Part shown: in pieces, positions 1-7,956 of the stretch
Layout of the letters: each line of letters begins with the position of its first letter
How positions within the stretch are numbered: the first letter of the stretch is position 1
Position numbers and translations under genes: made by a program
Notes under the pieces: model-generated
Database searches by the model: none
Told to the model about the DNA's origin: nothing
What the model saw: only the letters and a program-made list of their open reading frames with translations
Assembly: GCA_016212295.1 (NCBI GenBank)
Contig: JACRGO010000048.1
Span: forward strand, 1-29,997
Direction of reading: 5' to 3'
Source: Nitrospinota bacterium
Lineage (GTDB): Bacteria; Nitrospinota; Nitrospinia; JACRGO01
DNA length: 29,997 nucleotides

Positions 1-171
1 GCCATTATATCATCCTTTTTTACTATAAATTTAATAATTAATGCATAATAGACACATATTACCATATAGTTAATATAAAATCTAGCCCGCCTAACTAATT
101 GAAAACAAAGGCTTTTTTCCTTAACTTAATGGCAGTGAGGGTCCTCCCTGGGGGCGCTGATTATGAAGGCC

Positions 172-236
172 CCGCCTCCTAATGGCACGAGGCGGAGTCT
201 CGCGGCCCGGCATTCCCAGGCAGGTGCCTTGGGAAC
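172..236. repeat. Two adjacent short inverted repeats
   Basis: CCGCCTC at 172-178 pairs with GAGGCGG at 189-195. Immediately beyond, TTCCCAGGC and GCCTTGGGAA around 213-235 form a second hairpin with a four-base loop. Both are GC-rich stems in non-coding DNA next to a copy of the main dispersed repeat (242-316). Hairpins of the TTCCCA...TGGGAA type are familiar intergenic repeats in many environmental proteobacteria; that comparison is from memory. Confidence 0.55.
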
Positions 237-241
237 GAGAA

Positions 242-316
242 AACCCACCCCGGCGCTCCGCGCCACCCCTCCAAGGAGGGGAATTTTTATGTGCGTTCTA
301 TTTGAGACTGTTAATA
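242..316 (+). repeat. Dispersed palindromic repeat, family A, copy 1
   Basis: It begins ACCCACCCCGGCGC, passes through the palindromic core CCCCTCCAAGGAGGGG, and ends TTTGAGACTGTTAATA. The same order of blocks recurs at 11665-11754 and 23595-23684, with related halves at 22349-22408, 23104-23165 and 23223-23275. This copy lacks the ATAGTATTGATAT block present at the left of the other two long copies. Confidence 0.8.
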
Positions 317-361
317 AGTTACGTTCTCTGCGACTTTTCCATTGCCGGGCCTTGTTGCCCA

Positions 362-1774
362 CTACTGAATATACCCCAGCGCCTTGAGCTTGCTCTTCAG
401 GAAATCATCCTCCTTTGATCTTACCGGCTTATCGGAGTGTTTCCAATCCTTGGAATGGGTCGGTATTTTTCTTACGGCATGGCTGTCCAGAAAATCCTTG
501 CCGATGGCGTCCACCAAAACCCTTCCAGGCATGTCCTCTCCCACCGGAAGCCCCATGAGGGCCAAAAGCGTCGGCGTTATGTCCAATACGGAAGCCGCCT
601 TCAGATGCGCGCCCTTTTTAATGTCCGTGCCTGACAAAATCAATATCCCGTCAGGGGCGTTATCGTGGTATCCGCTTGCGAACCGCGCGTAACCTATCTC
701 CTCTCCTCCGGTCCCATGCAAGGGGTTCGCTTCATGCCCATGGTCGGACACCACCACGACCGTGGTCTCTTCCTCCGGGTAGATGGCGAGGAATTTGCCT
801 AGCGCTTCATCCATGTAGATATAATAATTTATTATCGCGTTTTCGTATAACAAGATTTCCTCTTCCGGTATGTGTATGCTGTATTTTTCCGGCTCCAGGT
901 ATTTCCAGAAGTGGTGCTCCATTGCGTCCAGGCCGTTTAAATAGATGGTGAAAAAATCCGGACCGTACTTCTTCAGGGCGTAGAGTCCGGAAGCCGTGAA
1001 GGACTCATCGTTCAGCAGGCCGAATTTCAACACGCTCAATTTGTTGTCCCTGGAAAATGCCTGTATTCCCTGGATTTCGGCGATCTTATCGGGCGGGAAA
1101 TCCGCGAAGCGTTTTATAAGACCGGGGTCGAGTTCCGCGTGCATATTAACGGAACCGGCTATCTCCCCATGCAGCTTTGGAGGATAAATCTCCCCTTCCT
1201 CCGGCCTGTCCATTCCTTTTTCCGTGAGGCTAAGCACGTCCTTGTAAATCTTTTTCCGCGAGTAATTTGCATGGTCGGATATAATGAATCCGTTGACGAC
1301 CTCAGCCGGAAAGGAGGCCCACCATCCCACGACCCCCACGCTATAGCCGGATTCGGAAAAAATATTCCACAACGCTTTCACCTTTCGCATGTTGCTGGAG
1401 GGAAGGGCTGTTTCCCTGGAGCCTGGGACCTCGACTATAAAGGACTCGATTCCGTGGACTTCCGGCAGGACCCCTGTGGCCATGGTGTTCCATATCCTTG
1501 GGGAATGCGTTGGTTTCAGGGTTTTCAGGTTGGCCCGGACGCCGTTTTCGATCAGCTTCGCGAAATGGGGCAGCCTGCCTTCCTTCAACAGCGGGTCCAT
1601 GACGCGCCACGAGGCGCCGTCCAGGCCAAAGAGGAATATCTTCCGCTGGACCTTTTCATGACCGGTATTCTTTTCCCTTGAGTCTTTTGAGCACCCTGAT
1701 AACGGCGCAAAGATAAAGAGCAGGGCCAATATAAAAAATAAGACTCCTTGCCTTGGAAATAATTTAGAGCGCAT
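362..1774 (-). CDS. Lipoprotein alkaline-phosphatase-superfamily phosphohydrolase/phosphodiesterase
   Basis: Predicted metal-dependent phosphohydrolase of the alkaline phosphatase superfamily, nearest to the type I phosphodiesterase / COG3379 group. Metal-ligand motifs occur in the expected order: GLDGASW near the N-terminus, DAMEHHFW in the middle, SDHGH, then GYHD. Ser in THSP before IWNTMATG aligns with the nucleophile position; this is inferred from spacing. The C-terminus ends LKALGYIQ, as its neighbour ends LRALGYIE. The N-terminus is a lipoprotein signal: basic residues, a hydrophobic run, then LSGC, so it should be membrane-anchored outside the cytoplasm. I prefer the ATG at 1774 because AAAGGA lies 9 bases upstream; another in-frame ATG is at 1792. 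It is paralogous to the gene at 2088-3374, about 300 bp away on the same strand. The substrate is unknown. Confidence 0.85.
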   Translation of the reverse strand: MRSKLFPRQGVLFFILALLFIFAPLSGCSKDSREKNTGHEKVQRKIFLFGLDGASWRVMDPLLKEGRLPHFAKLIENGVRANLKTLKPTHSPRIWNTMATGVLPEVHGIESFIVEVPGSRETALPSSNMRKVKALWNIFSESGYSVGVVGWWASFPAEVVNGFIISDHANYSRKKIYKDVLSLTEKGMDRPEEGEIYPPKLHGEIAGSVNMHAELDPGLIKRFADFPPDKIAEIQGIQAFSRDNKLSVLKFGLLNDESFTASGLYALKKYGPDFFTIYLNGLDAMEHHFWKYLEPEKYSIHIPEEEILLYENAIINYYIYMDEALGKFLAIYPEEETTVVVVSDHGHEANPLHGTGGEEIGYARFASGYHDNAPDGILILSGTDIKKGAHLKAASVLDITPTLLALMGLPVGEDMPGRVLVDAIGKDFLDSHAVRKIPTHSKDWKHSDKPVRSKEDDFLKSKLKALGYIQ

Positions 1775-1792
1775 GTTTTTAATTCCTTTCAT

Positions 1793-2087
1793 TTTTCACC
1801 ATTCATCATTAGATTTTTACTCGGCAATTCTAAAAATCCGTCTCTCACAATAAATGATCCCCGCCGCAAGCATCGGGATATTTGTTGGAAATTTTTATAA
1901 CATCCCCCTTAGTCCCCCTTTGTTAAGGGGGAATCATTGGAAACCCGCGGCAAGCCACGGGAATTATCTGATTAAATTTAAATTTGTAGTGGATTTTTTC
2001 TTTTTATATTCTTCCAATCTAAAATCAACAATCTGAAATTTAAAATATTCATTACTGGCCTTTCACCCTTCGCCTTCAGCCTTTCAC
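1793..2087. other. Intergenic repeat-bearing spacer
   Basis: This 295-base spacer between the two phosphohydrolase genes has no credible coding frame. It contains the CGTCTCTCACAAT motif (1839-1851), a C-run/G-run palindrome (1901-1934), an AATCT/AAATC-type degenerate array near 2016-2045 and a CTTTCACC-type direct repeat near 2058-2088. Confidence 0.6.
1901..1934. repeat. CCCCC/GGGGG palindromic repeat
   Basis: Starts CATCCCCC, contains CCCCCTTTGTTAAGGGGG and ends AAT. The inner palindrome can form a hairpin. The same design occurs twice, in opposite orientations, between purA and hrcA (7801-7836 and 7895-7930), so this is a solitary copy of that family. Confidence 0.7.
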
Positions 2088-3374
2088 CTATTCAATATAC
2101 CCCAAGGCCCGCAGCTTGTTTTTATACTCATCCTCCCCGCCGGACTCCACCGGAACGTAATTGCCCATATCCTTGGGAGAATGCGTCTCAATCGTTGAGA
2201 CCGGGTTTTTCTCCAGAAAAGCGGATTTAAACGCCCCGGATAAAACCTTCCCGTCCATGTCTTCTCCAACGGGCTTTCCGTGAAGGGCCAGGAGAGTGGG
2301 GGTTATGTCCAGGACCGAGGCCCCGGAAATCACGGCCCCTTCCCTGAATTCCGGGCCGGAAAGCAGCAATATGCCGTCAGGGCCGTGCTCGTGCGTGCCG
2401 CTTGCGATCTTCCAATAACCGGAGGCCCGGTTCGTCCCGTAATCTACATTTGGCCCATGTCCATGGTCGCTTAAGATAATAACCCTGTCGCCGCTGGAAT
2501 AAAAGCCAAGAAATTCTCCAAGGACCTCGTCCAGGTAAATATAATAATTTTCTATGGCCTTCCCGTACCGCTCTGCAAGCTCGCTTGGAACGCCTGGAAA
2601 TTTTCCAGGCTCCATGAACTTCCAGAAATGGTGCTCCACCGCGTCCACGCCCGCCAAAAAGACCGCGAAGAGATCGGGCTGAAATTTTTTGAGGGCATGC
2701 AGACCGGAACGCCGGAAGGACTCGTCATAGATGTAAACGTATTTTAAAACGCTTAGGCATTCATCGCGGCTCAGAGTGGAATAAGCCGTTAGCCGCTTAA
2801 GGTCTTCCCCGCCAAGTTGGACAAATCTTCCCAGCCTTGAATTATCGAATTCATAAGCATACCTGATATGCGGCTCTATTTCCCGGTACAGGGACTCAGG
2901 AAAAGTCTCCTTCGGTTCAGGGGCGCATAGGGCATTGTCCGTTAGTTCCAGACAATCCTTTAGAATTTCCTTTTTATAATAATTCGCGTGGTCTGAAATA
3001 ATAAAGCCGTTCACCCTCTCCGCCGGGAAAGTGGACCACCAGCCAACGACGCCGACGGAATAATCAGGGGAGGACAGTATATTCCAGAAGGCGCTTTTTC
3101 TTCGGAGATTGCTGGTGGGGAGGGTGGTCTTGTCCGTTCCCGGGACCTTTACCATGAAGCTCTCTATTCCATGTTTTTCCGGGCGCGCGCCGGTGGCGAT
3201 GCTGGTCCAGATTTGGGGCGATTCCGTGGGGGTGAGGGTCGTAAGCCCGGCCTTGGTCCCTTTTTTCATCAAGGCCGCCATATTGGGCATCACGCCGGAA
3301 TCAATCAGTGGATCAATGATGTCCCAAGTTGCCCCGTCAATTGCGAAGATGAAGGTTTTTGTTTTTTTTTCCAT
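2088..3374 (-). CDS. Cytosolic alkaline-phosphatase-superfamily phosphohydrolase
   Basis: A 428-residue paralogue of the lipoprotein gene at 362-1774 with the same family motifs: AIDGATWD at the N-terminus, TESPQIWTSIATG with the likely Ser nucleophile, KHGIESF, DAVEHHFW, SDHGHG and GTHEHGPDG, and the shared ending LRALGYIE. It lacks any signal peptide or membrane segment: the metal-binding DG motif starts at about residue 13. The pair therefore looks like a duplication followed by divergence in location. No good Shine-Dalgarno precedes the ATG at 3374, but the next in-frame Met would cut into the first metal-binding strand. The substrate is unknown; hydrolysis of a phosphodiester or phosphomonoester is inferred. 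Confidence 0.83.
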   Translation of the reverse strand: MEKKTKTFIFAIDGATWDIIDPLIDSGVMPNMAALMKKGTKAGLTTLTPTESPQIWTSIATGARPEKHGIESFMVKVPGTDKTTLPTSNLRRKSAFWNILSSPDYSVGVVGWWSTFPAERVNGFIISDHANYYKKEILKDCLELTDNALCAPEPKETFPESLYREIEPHIRYAYEFDNSRLGRFVQLGGEDLKRLTAYSTLSRDECLSVLKYVYIYDESFRRSGLHALKKFQPDLFAVFLAGVDAVEHHFWKFMEPGKFPGVPSELAERYGKAIENYYIYLDEVLGEFLGFYSSGDRVIILSDHGHGPNVDYGTNRASGYWKIASGTHEHGPDGILLLSGPEFREGAVISGASVLDITPTLLALHGKPVGEDMDGKVLSGAFKSAFLEKNPVSTIETHSPKDMGNYVPVESGGEDEYKNKLRALGYIE

Positions 3375-3479
3375 GCTTTATCATAGAGCGGCATGGCCGC
3401 AACCAAAATAAATTTCGATGTATTCAAACGTTTGATGATATATGATAACCAAATCCGAAACAATATCAAAATGTAAGTT

Positions 3480-3655
3480 AAATATAGCCAAAATATTTGA
3501 AATTCTCAGAATAGGCGAGCAAGTAAGCAGGGGACGAAAGGGCAGCTTTGCAAACCATTATCTGATTGCTATACAATTTCCTGTGATGGAACAATGGCAT
3601 TTGGGATTTAAATCAGAAATCGAAAGTTCTAAATATAGCCAAGATATTTGAAATT
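3480..3655 (+). repeat. 25-bp direct repeat pair, period 151
   Basis: Bases 3480-3504 and 3631-3655 match at 24 of 25 positions. Each contains AAATATAGCCAA and ATATTTGAAATT, and one A/G difference separates them. The 151-base period is not a multiple of three, so it is not a protein repeat. It may be the duplicated flank of a lost insertion. Confidence 0.7.
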
Positions 3656-3671
3656 TAAATTTTGGTGGATC

Positions 3672-3760
3672 GAATAACGAATATAGAACAAGGAACCGCG
3701 GAATTTTGAAGGTTTTCCTTCGACATTTGTTATTCCTTGTTCGATATTCCGCGGTTCTAC
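3672..3760. repeat. Long imperfect inverted repeat
   Basis: AACCGCGGAAT at 3694-3704 pairs with ATTCCGCGGTT at 3746-3756, GAACAAGGA at 3686-3694 is complementary to TCCTTGTTC at 3734-3742, and the centre GAAGGTTTTCCTTC (3708-3721) is a perfect small hairpin. The modules are shuffled between arms, as expected for a repeat built from GAACAAGGAATA-like units that has expanded and decayed. Confidence 0.75.
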
Positions 3761-3843
3761 AAGCCTGAATTATAAATTGTGAGAGACGAATTTTCTTGAG
3801 TGGGCGTGTAAGTATCTAAAATTTAAATACGAAGGACATCACA

Positions 3844-5610
3844 TTGTTAAAAGAAGGAAAAAAGGAAAGAATCGCCCTGGGATACGGACCTGATGCCACG
3901 CTCTTAATAGGAGCCGCCTTTGGCTTGATTTCCTGGATTTTGGATTGCGCTATAGACGCCTACGTGTTCTCCGAAGAAGGCTCCTTCCTGGAGCAAATGT
4001 TTAATCCTGAGATTTCGGAAGTGTACTTCAGATCTCAGGTCCTGGCGCTTTTCCTGGCCTTCGGGTTCTACTCGCGCCACACACTTAAAAGGCGCCTCCA
4101 AATCATGGAGAGGCTGCGAAGAAGCGAGGAGCATTTCAGGAGAATATTCGAGGAAGGACCTATTGGGATAGCCATCGTCGATTTCGGGCATAGATTCGTA
4201 ATGGCCAATCCAGCCATGCTAGTGCTTACTGGATACACAAACGAGGAACTCGCATGCCTCAACATAGCTGATATCACCCATCCGGAAGACAGGGAAAAAG
4301 ATATCCAACTCGCGGCCCAACTCCTCCAGGGCAATATTCCTAGCTATCGCATTGAAAAACGATTCGTAAGAAAAGACGACAAGACCATTTGGACCCACCT
4401 GACCGCTTCCCTCGTACGCGATGAAAATGGAAAACCCCTCTGTGTGATGAGAATGATCAAGGACATCTCGGAAAGAAAGGAGGCTGAGGACAAACTCAGA
4501 AATAATGCCAGGGAGCTTGAGGAAAAAAACCTGATGCTGGCCGAGGCCAAGGAAAAGGCAGAGAAAGCAACCAGGCTCAAGGACGATTTCGTGGCCCTGG
4601 TGAGCCACGACATTAAGTCGCCCCTTACTTCCGTTATCGGCTATTTGAAGCTGCTGGAATCCGAGGCCGGCCAATGCTCGGAGAAAGAGCGGAATGAAAT
4701 GATAAACGCCGCGCTCGGGAGCGCCAAAAGCATGCTCAATATGGCCGATTCCGTGCTTGAAATAAACCGCCTTCAGTCCGGCAGGATAAAGCCTGACACC
4801 GCCTTTATAGACGCCCATGAAATCGTCCGGACCGTCATAATGAATATTGGCGCCCATGCCGCTCAAAAGGGTATAGCCCTGGTCAACGAGGTGCCGAAGC
4901 ATACCAGGATATACGCGGATGGCGTCCTTTATTCACGCGTCATTCAGAATCTCATGGCCAATGCCGTCAAGTTTTGCCATCCAGGCGGGCTGGTCAGGAT
5001 TTTTTCTCCAACCGGACAAAAGGACACGGTCGCGGTCCAGGACAACGGCGTTGGGATGCCAAAGGACATGCTCCCGGACCTCTTCAGGCACGACGTCAAG
5101 ACTTCCATGACTGGGACCGCTGGCGAGAGAGGCACCGGCCTTGGCCTCCCGTTCTCCCATGAAATCATGCATGCCCACGGCGGAAGCCTTGAAGTGGAGT
5201 CGACGGAGGGCGTTGGAAGCGTCTTTTACGCGCGCCTCCCTCACGTGAGGCCGCGTATTTTAATAGTTGACGATGAGCCGGATACGCGCTTTCTGTTCAA
5301 ATGCTACGCCGAGGGGATGGATTCCAGTGTGCTGGAGGCAGGAAACGGACAAGAAGCATTGGAAGTGCTTGAAAAAACCCCGGTCCATTTAATCACCGCC
5401 AACATCCGGATGCCCAATATGGACGGCTTTGAATTTCTGGAACGGATAAAGAAAAATCCGGAAACCAGCCCTATTCCCATCGTTGTCATCTCAGGCGACG
5501 TTCGGCCGGAAACCAGGAAGCTGGCGATCCGGTTGGGTGCGGATGATTTTGCTTCCAAGCCTATTCTGGATGAGGATTTTGTCCGCAAGGCAAGGCCATT
5601 CGTCCACTGA
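3844..5610 (+). CDS. Membrane PAS hybrid histidine kinase with degenerate receiver
   Basis: A 588-residue sensor kinase. The start is TTG, supported by GAAGGA at 3831-3836 with a 7-base gap. Two hydrophobic segments lie at about residues 14-36 and 66-78. A PAS/PAC domain follows (about 92-215, ending MIKDISERKEAE), then a coiled coil and the dimerization/phospho-acceptor segment VSHDIKSPLTSV with His255. ATPase motifs are NLMANAVKFC, DNGVGMP and GTGLGLPFS. The C-terminal receiver (about 470-588) keeps the acidic VDDE, ISG and SKP motifs, but the phospho-acceptor position before IRMPNMDG is Asn520 (codon AAC at 5401) instead of Asp. The receiver therefore probably cannot be phosphorylated and may act as a docking or regulatory domain. 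No response regulator is adjacent, so partner and signal are unknown. Confidence 0.9.
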   Translation: MLKEGKKERIALGYGPDATLLIGAAFGLISWILDCAIDAYVFSEEGSFLEQMFNPEISEVYFRSQVLALFLAFGFYSRHTLKRRLQIMERLRRSEEHFRRIFEEGPIGIAIVDFGHRFVMANPAMLVLTGYTNEELACLNIADITHPEDREKDIQLAAQLLQGNIPSYRIEKRFVRKDDKTIWTHLTASLVRDENGKPLCVMRMIKDISERKEAEDKLRNNARELEEKNLMLAEAKEKAEKATRLKDDFVALVSHDIKSPLTSVIGYLKLLESEAGQCSEKERNEMINAALGSAKSMLNMADSVLEINRLQSGRIKPDTAFIDAHEIVRTVIMNIGAHAAQKGIALVNEVPKHTRIYADGVLYSRVIQNLMANAVKFCHPGGLVRIFSPTGQKDTVAVQDNGVGMPKDMLPDLFRHDVKTSMTGTAGERGTGLGLPFSHEIMHAHGGSLEVESTEGVGSVFYARLPHVRPRILIVDDEPDTRFLFKCYAEGMDSSVLEAGNGQEALEVLEKTPVHLITANIRMPNMDGFEFLERIKKNPETSPIPIVVISGDVRPETRKLAIRLGADDFASKPILDEDFVRKARPFVH

Positions 5611-5705
5611 AGGAGCGAATGTTTTTGAACTTATCGCCTTTAGGACGGACTTTAAAGAATTAACATCGAAATAAGTCATGCGTAGTGCGTCATGCGTTCA
5701 AGACT

Positions 5706-5784
5706 CATGACACATGACACATTACACATGACACATTCCTTTCTTCGATGTTGGACGTTCGACGTTCAATGTTCGATGTTCAAG
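5706..5784. repeat. Two degenerate short tandem arrays
   Basis: Between the kinase and the 3' end of grpE there are two simple arrays. 5706-5737 is built of ATGACACAT-type units. 5746-5784 is built of GTTCGA/GTTCAA-type units (GACGTTCGACGTTCAATG and relatives). No coding frame or terminator is seen here. The second array runs up to the grpE stop codon. Confidence 0.65.
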
Positions 5785-6436
5785 TTTTTCCTTCAGAAGC
5801 CTCTCCGTTCCCGGAAGGTTTTTTGGAGACCACCACCTTGGCTGGACATAGGAGCCGGTCATGCAGCAGATAACCCTTTTCAAACTCATGCATCACCGTG
5901 TTTTCCTCGTGTTCCCCGGATTCCACGCAAGAAACAACCTCATGGCGTGAGGGGTCGAATGGCAGGCCGGAGCTTTGGACCGGCTCAACACCGGCCCTTT
6001 TCAACGCCTCATAAAACATGCTTAAAATCATCTCCACTCCAACCCGCAGTGACTCAATGTCCTTGTTGGACTTTGCCGCGTCGTTGGCCCGCTCCAGGTT
6101 GCTGATGACCGGAAGCAGGGACTTTATCAAATTTTCATTAGAATACTTGAGGAACTGGGCGTTTTCCTTGGCCTGCCTTTTCTTGAAGTTTTCGAACTCT
6201 GCCCGGACCCGCAGCAACTGCTCGTAATGGGAAGCCGCTTCCTTGGTCTTGTCCTCAAGGGCCTTGCATAGGCGGGCTATTTCACTGTCCTTGTCCACGT
6301 CAGCCTTTGGCGCCCCCTTTCCTTCCTTATCTCCCCCTTTTTTGTCCTTTCTGGCCGCTTCTCTTTTCCGGATTTCCTTTTCGATTGCACTTTCTTTCTT
6401 GGGGGCGTCAGCCCCCTTAGCGTGATTTTGTTCCAT
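5780..6436 (-). CDS. grpE: GrpE, nucleotide exchange factor for DnaK
   Basis: A 218-residue GrpE, the factor that releases ADP from DnaK in the cytosolic Hsp70 cycle. Residues 1-50 are a charged, Lys-rich, disordered tail. The long dimerizing helix follows, with the family signature RVRAEFENFKKRQAKE and then LLPVISNLERA. The C-terminal beta domain contains GVEPVQSSGLPFDPSRHEVV and the closing GYLLHDRLLCPAKVVVSK. AGGA lies about 9 bases before the ATG. It lies downstream of hrcA on the same strand, 183 bp away across a hairpin repeat. dnaK, the usual next gene, is absent; the next gene is the convergent histidine kinase. Confidence 0.96.
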   Translation of the reverse strand: MEQNHAKGADAPKKESAIEKEIRKREAARKDKKGGDKEGKGAPKADVDKDSEIARLCKALEDKTKEAASHYEQLLRVRAEFENFKKRQAKENAQFLKYSNENLIKSLLPVISNLERANDAAKSNKDIESLRVGVEMILSMFYEALKRAGVEPVQSSGLPFDPSRHEVVSCVESGEHEENTVMHEFEKGYLLHDRLLCPAKVVVSKKPSGNGEASEGKT

Positions 6437-6519
6437 TATTCATTGTCCTAATTTTAATAACGAAAAGTGTTTACCTGCCATTTTGTTTTTTAAACTAATT
6501 TGTGATTTGATGTTTGTTT

Positions 6520-6567
6520 ATCAGGAGCCAGAATATAAAAAATTCTTACTCTATTCTGGCCCCTGAT
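6520..6567. repeat. Hairpin repeat between hrcA and grpE
   Basis: ATCAGGAGCCAGAATA (6520-6535) and TATTCTGGCCCCTGAT (6552-6567) are inverted copies with one mismatch around a 16-base AT-rich loop. On the minus strand it would form in the hrcA-grpE messenger. There is no T-run after it, so it is not a typical intrinsic terminator, though it could be an RNA processing or stability element. A trailing GATACCTGGCACCTGA is another fragment of the same repeat style. Confidence 0.75.
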
Positions 6568-6619
6568 ACCTGGCACCTGAATTCCATATCCTTCGCGGCA
6601 TTCGTGTTCTAAATTTTTC

Positions 6620-7684
6620 CTATAATCTGGTTTCCGAGAGCTTCCGGCTCAGGAAGGCGGCCATGTAGTTTACTATTGAGATGATTCTCGGATATTCCAT
6701 GCGCTTATGGCCAATCACCCCTATGGCGCCTATGGGCCTGTCGCCGCACTTATAACTGTGCGCTATAACCGCGCATTCCGTGATTTCATCATTTTCCATT
6801 TCCGAACCTATGAAAATGGAGGAGTCTTCTCCTTCCAGGCACTTGTCTAGGATCATTATCAGGGCCGCCTTGCTTTCCAGGGTCTTGAATATTTTCCTCA
6901 TGGTGGAGGCGTCTTCCCTGAACTCCTGCTGGTTGAAGAGGCTCTCGACTCCCGTGAAGCGCAAATCGTCCTCTGACTTGTTTACATCCAGAAATTTAGA
7001 GCATATCTCCATTGCCTTCTTCACCAGTGAGTCATAACGCTTTCTGTCGTCCGTCATTTCACGGAAGACCTTTTCCCTGATGGATGGCATGGTGAGGCCT
7101 GAATACTTATCGTTAAGAAACCTGGAGATGGAGTTCAAGAGTTCCTGGGAAAGGTCTTCGTCCATGTGGACGTATTTGTTGAAGACGTCTCCAAGCGATC
7201 CAACGATGACCACGAGAATATTTTCAGCGCTGATTCTGATCAGTTCAACGCGCTTCAGGATTGTCTTGTCCAATTTGGGGCAAAGTATGATCCCGGCCTT
7301 GTTGGTCAATCGCGAAAGGACCTTCAGGAAAATCCTGGGAAGCTCTTCCATCTCCAAGGTTGCGCCGGAGAAACTTTTTTCGATAAAGCGCGCCTCTTGC
7401 GGACCAAGGGAAAAGGCGTTTTGGGAATCAACGTAAAAGCGGTATCCTTTGTCCGTGGGGATTCTGCCGGAGGAGGTGTGGGGCTTGCTCAAATATCCGT
7501 CGCAAACTAGGCTGGACATCACGCTCCTGATGGTGGCGGAGCTTAAATCGCTGAAATATTTGCGGCAGAGGGTACCGGAGCCTACAGGCTCGGCGGTTGA
7601 GATGTAGTCCCGCACCACCACGTTCAGGACCGATTGTTTCCTTTTGTTCAATTCCGGCATTGCTAATTTGGCATAGGAGTTCAT
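6620..7684 (-). CDS. hrcA: HrcA, heat-inducible transcription repressor
   Basis: A 354-residue HrcA, the repressor that normally binds CIRCE operators upstream of chaperone operons. The N-terminal winged helix is characteristic: VVVRDYISTAEPVGS, then SSATIRSVMSSL and PHTSSGRIPTDKGYRFYVD. The middle and C-terminal GAF-like dimerization region includes GAIGVIGHKRMEYPRII, standard for the family. The start at 7684 is the longest; an ATG at 7660 just before ELNKRKQSV is equally plausible and neither has a strong Shine-Dalgarno. No CIRCE sequence (TTAGCACTC-N9-GAGTGCTAA) is visible upstream of hrcA or grpE, so its targets probably lie elsewhere. Confidence 0.94.
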   Translation of the reverse strand: MNSYAKLAMPELNKRKQSVLNVVVRDYISTAEPVGSGTLCRKYFSDLSSATIRSVMSSLVCDGYLSKPHTSSGRIPTDKGYRFYVDSQNAFSLGPQEARFIEKSFSGATLEMEELPRIFLKVLSRLTNKAGIILCPKLDKTILKRVELIRISAENILVVIVGSLGDVFNKYVHMDEDLSQELLNSISRFLNDKYSGLTMPSIREKVFREMTDDRKRYDSLVKKAMEICSKFLDVNKSEDDLRFTGVESLFNQQEFREDASTMRKIFKTLESKAALIMILDKCLEGEDSSIFIGSEMENDEITECAVIAHSYKCGDRPIGAIGVIGHKRMEYPRIISIVNYMAAFLSRKLSETRL

Positions 7685-7800
7685 ATTTTAAACTTAGTGG
7701 ACCTTAGTGCCTTTGCGCCTTTGTGCCCATCATTTTTTTTGCCACTAAGACACAAAGAAACATGGCGCGGCCTTTTCAGGGGATATATTTTTTCTTTTGG

Positions 7801-7930
7801 TTTACATCCCCCTGGCCCCCTTTTTTAAGGGGGAATATTTTCGATGCCCTCGGTTATATAATCAGCTTTGCCGCGGCATAGAGTTCCAGCGATAATTCCC
7901 CCTTGGAAAAGGGGGCCAGGGGGATGTAAA
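7801..7930. repeat. 130-bp composite inverted repeat (MITE-like)
   Basis: Two 36-bp arms, 7801-7836 and 7895-7930, are inverted copies apart from a couple of central mismatches. Each starts or ends with TTTACATCCCCCTGGCCCCC and is itself a small C-run/G-run palindrome. The 58-base middle has no coding frame. It lies in the purA-hrcA gap and shares its design with 1901-1934. Upstream, 7691-7756 carries CTTAGTG/CTTTGTG-type inverted simple repeats. The whole gap is non-coding. Confidence 0.85.
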
Positions 7931-7956
7931 GCTGTCCGGCTAAAACAAAATCATGG

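Larger units (their letters stand above)
1..361. other. Gene-free leading region
   Basis: Bases 1-129 are AT-rich and show no credible reading frame, RNA gene or clear hairpin. From about 130 the composition switches to GC-rich and the rest is a stack of palindromic repeats, listed separately. Short frames here on both strands run through the repeats and have no protein-like character. The stop of the lipoprotein phosphohydrolase lies at 362. Confidence 0.6.
3375..3843. other. Divergent intergenic region with repeats and a possible gene remnant
   Basis: This 469-base region separates the minus-strand phosphohydrolase from the plus-strand kinase. It holds a 25-bp direct repeat (3480-3504 and 3631-3655), a long imperfect hairpin (3672-3760), and ATTGTGAGAGACG at 3776-3788, the reverse complement of 1839-1851. 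A 69-codon plus frame at 3442-3651 includes IAIQFPVMEQWHLGF, faintly like the FP-x-x-E-x-x-GL segment of four-helix-bundle (23S intervening sequence) proteins, but lacks the rest. I treat it as at most a remnant. Confidence 0.5.

Noticed and set aside
3442-3651. 69-codon gene of the four-helix-bundle family
   Set aside because: Only one short segment resembles the family, the frame overlaps both copies of a DNA direct repeat, and no ribosome binding site is seen.
1839-3788. Insertion sequence carrying the phosphohydrolase gene
   Set aside because: The bracketing 13-bp inverted motif is short, there is no transposase, and the enclosed gene is a paralogue of its neighbour.
4219-4902. 227-codon minus-strand frame inside the histidine kinase
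   Set aside because: It lies antisense to the conserved PAS and kinase domains and has no recognisable motif.
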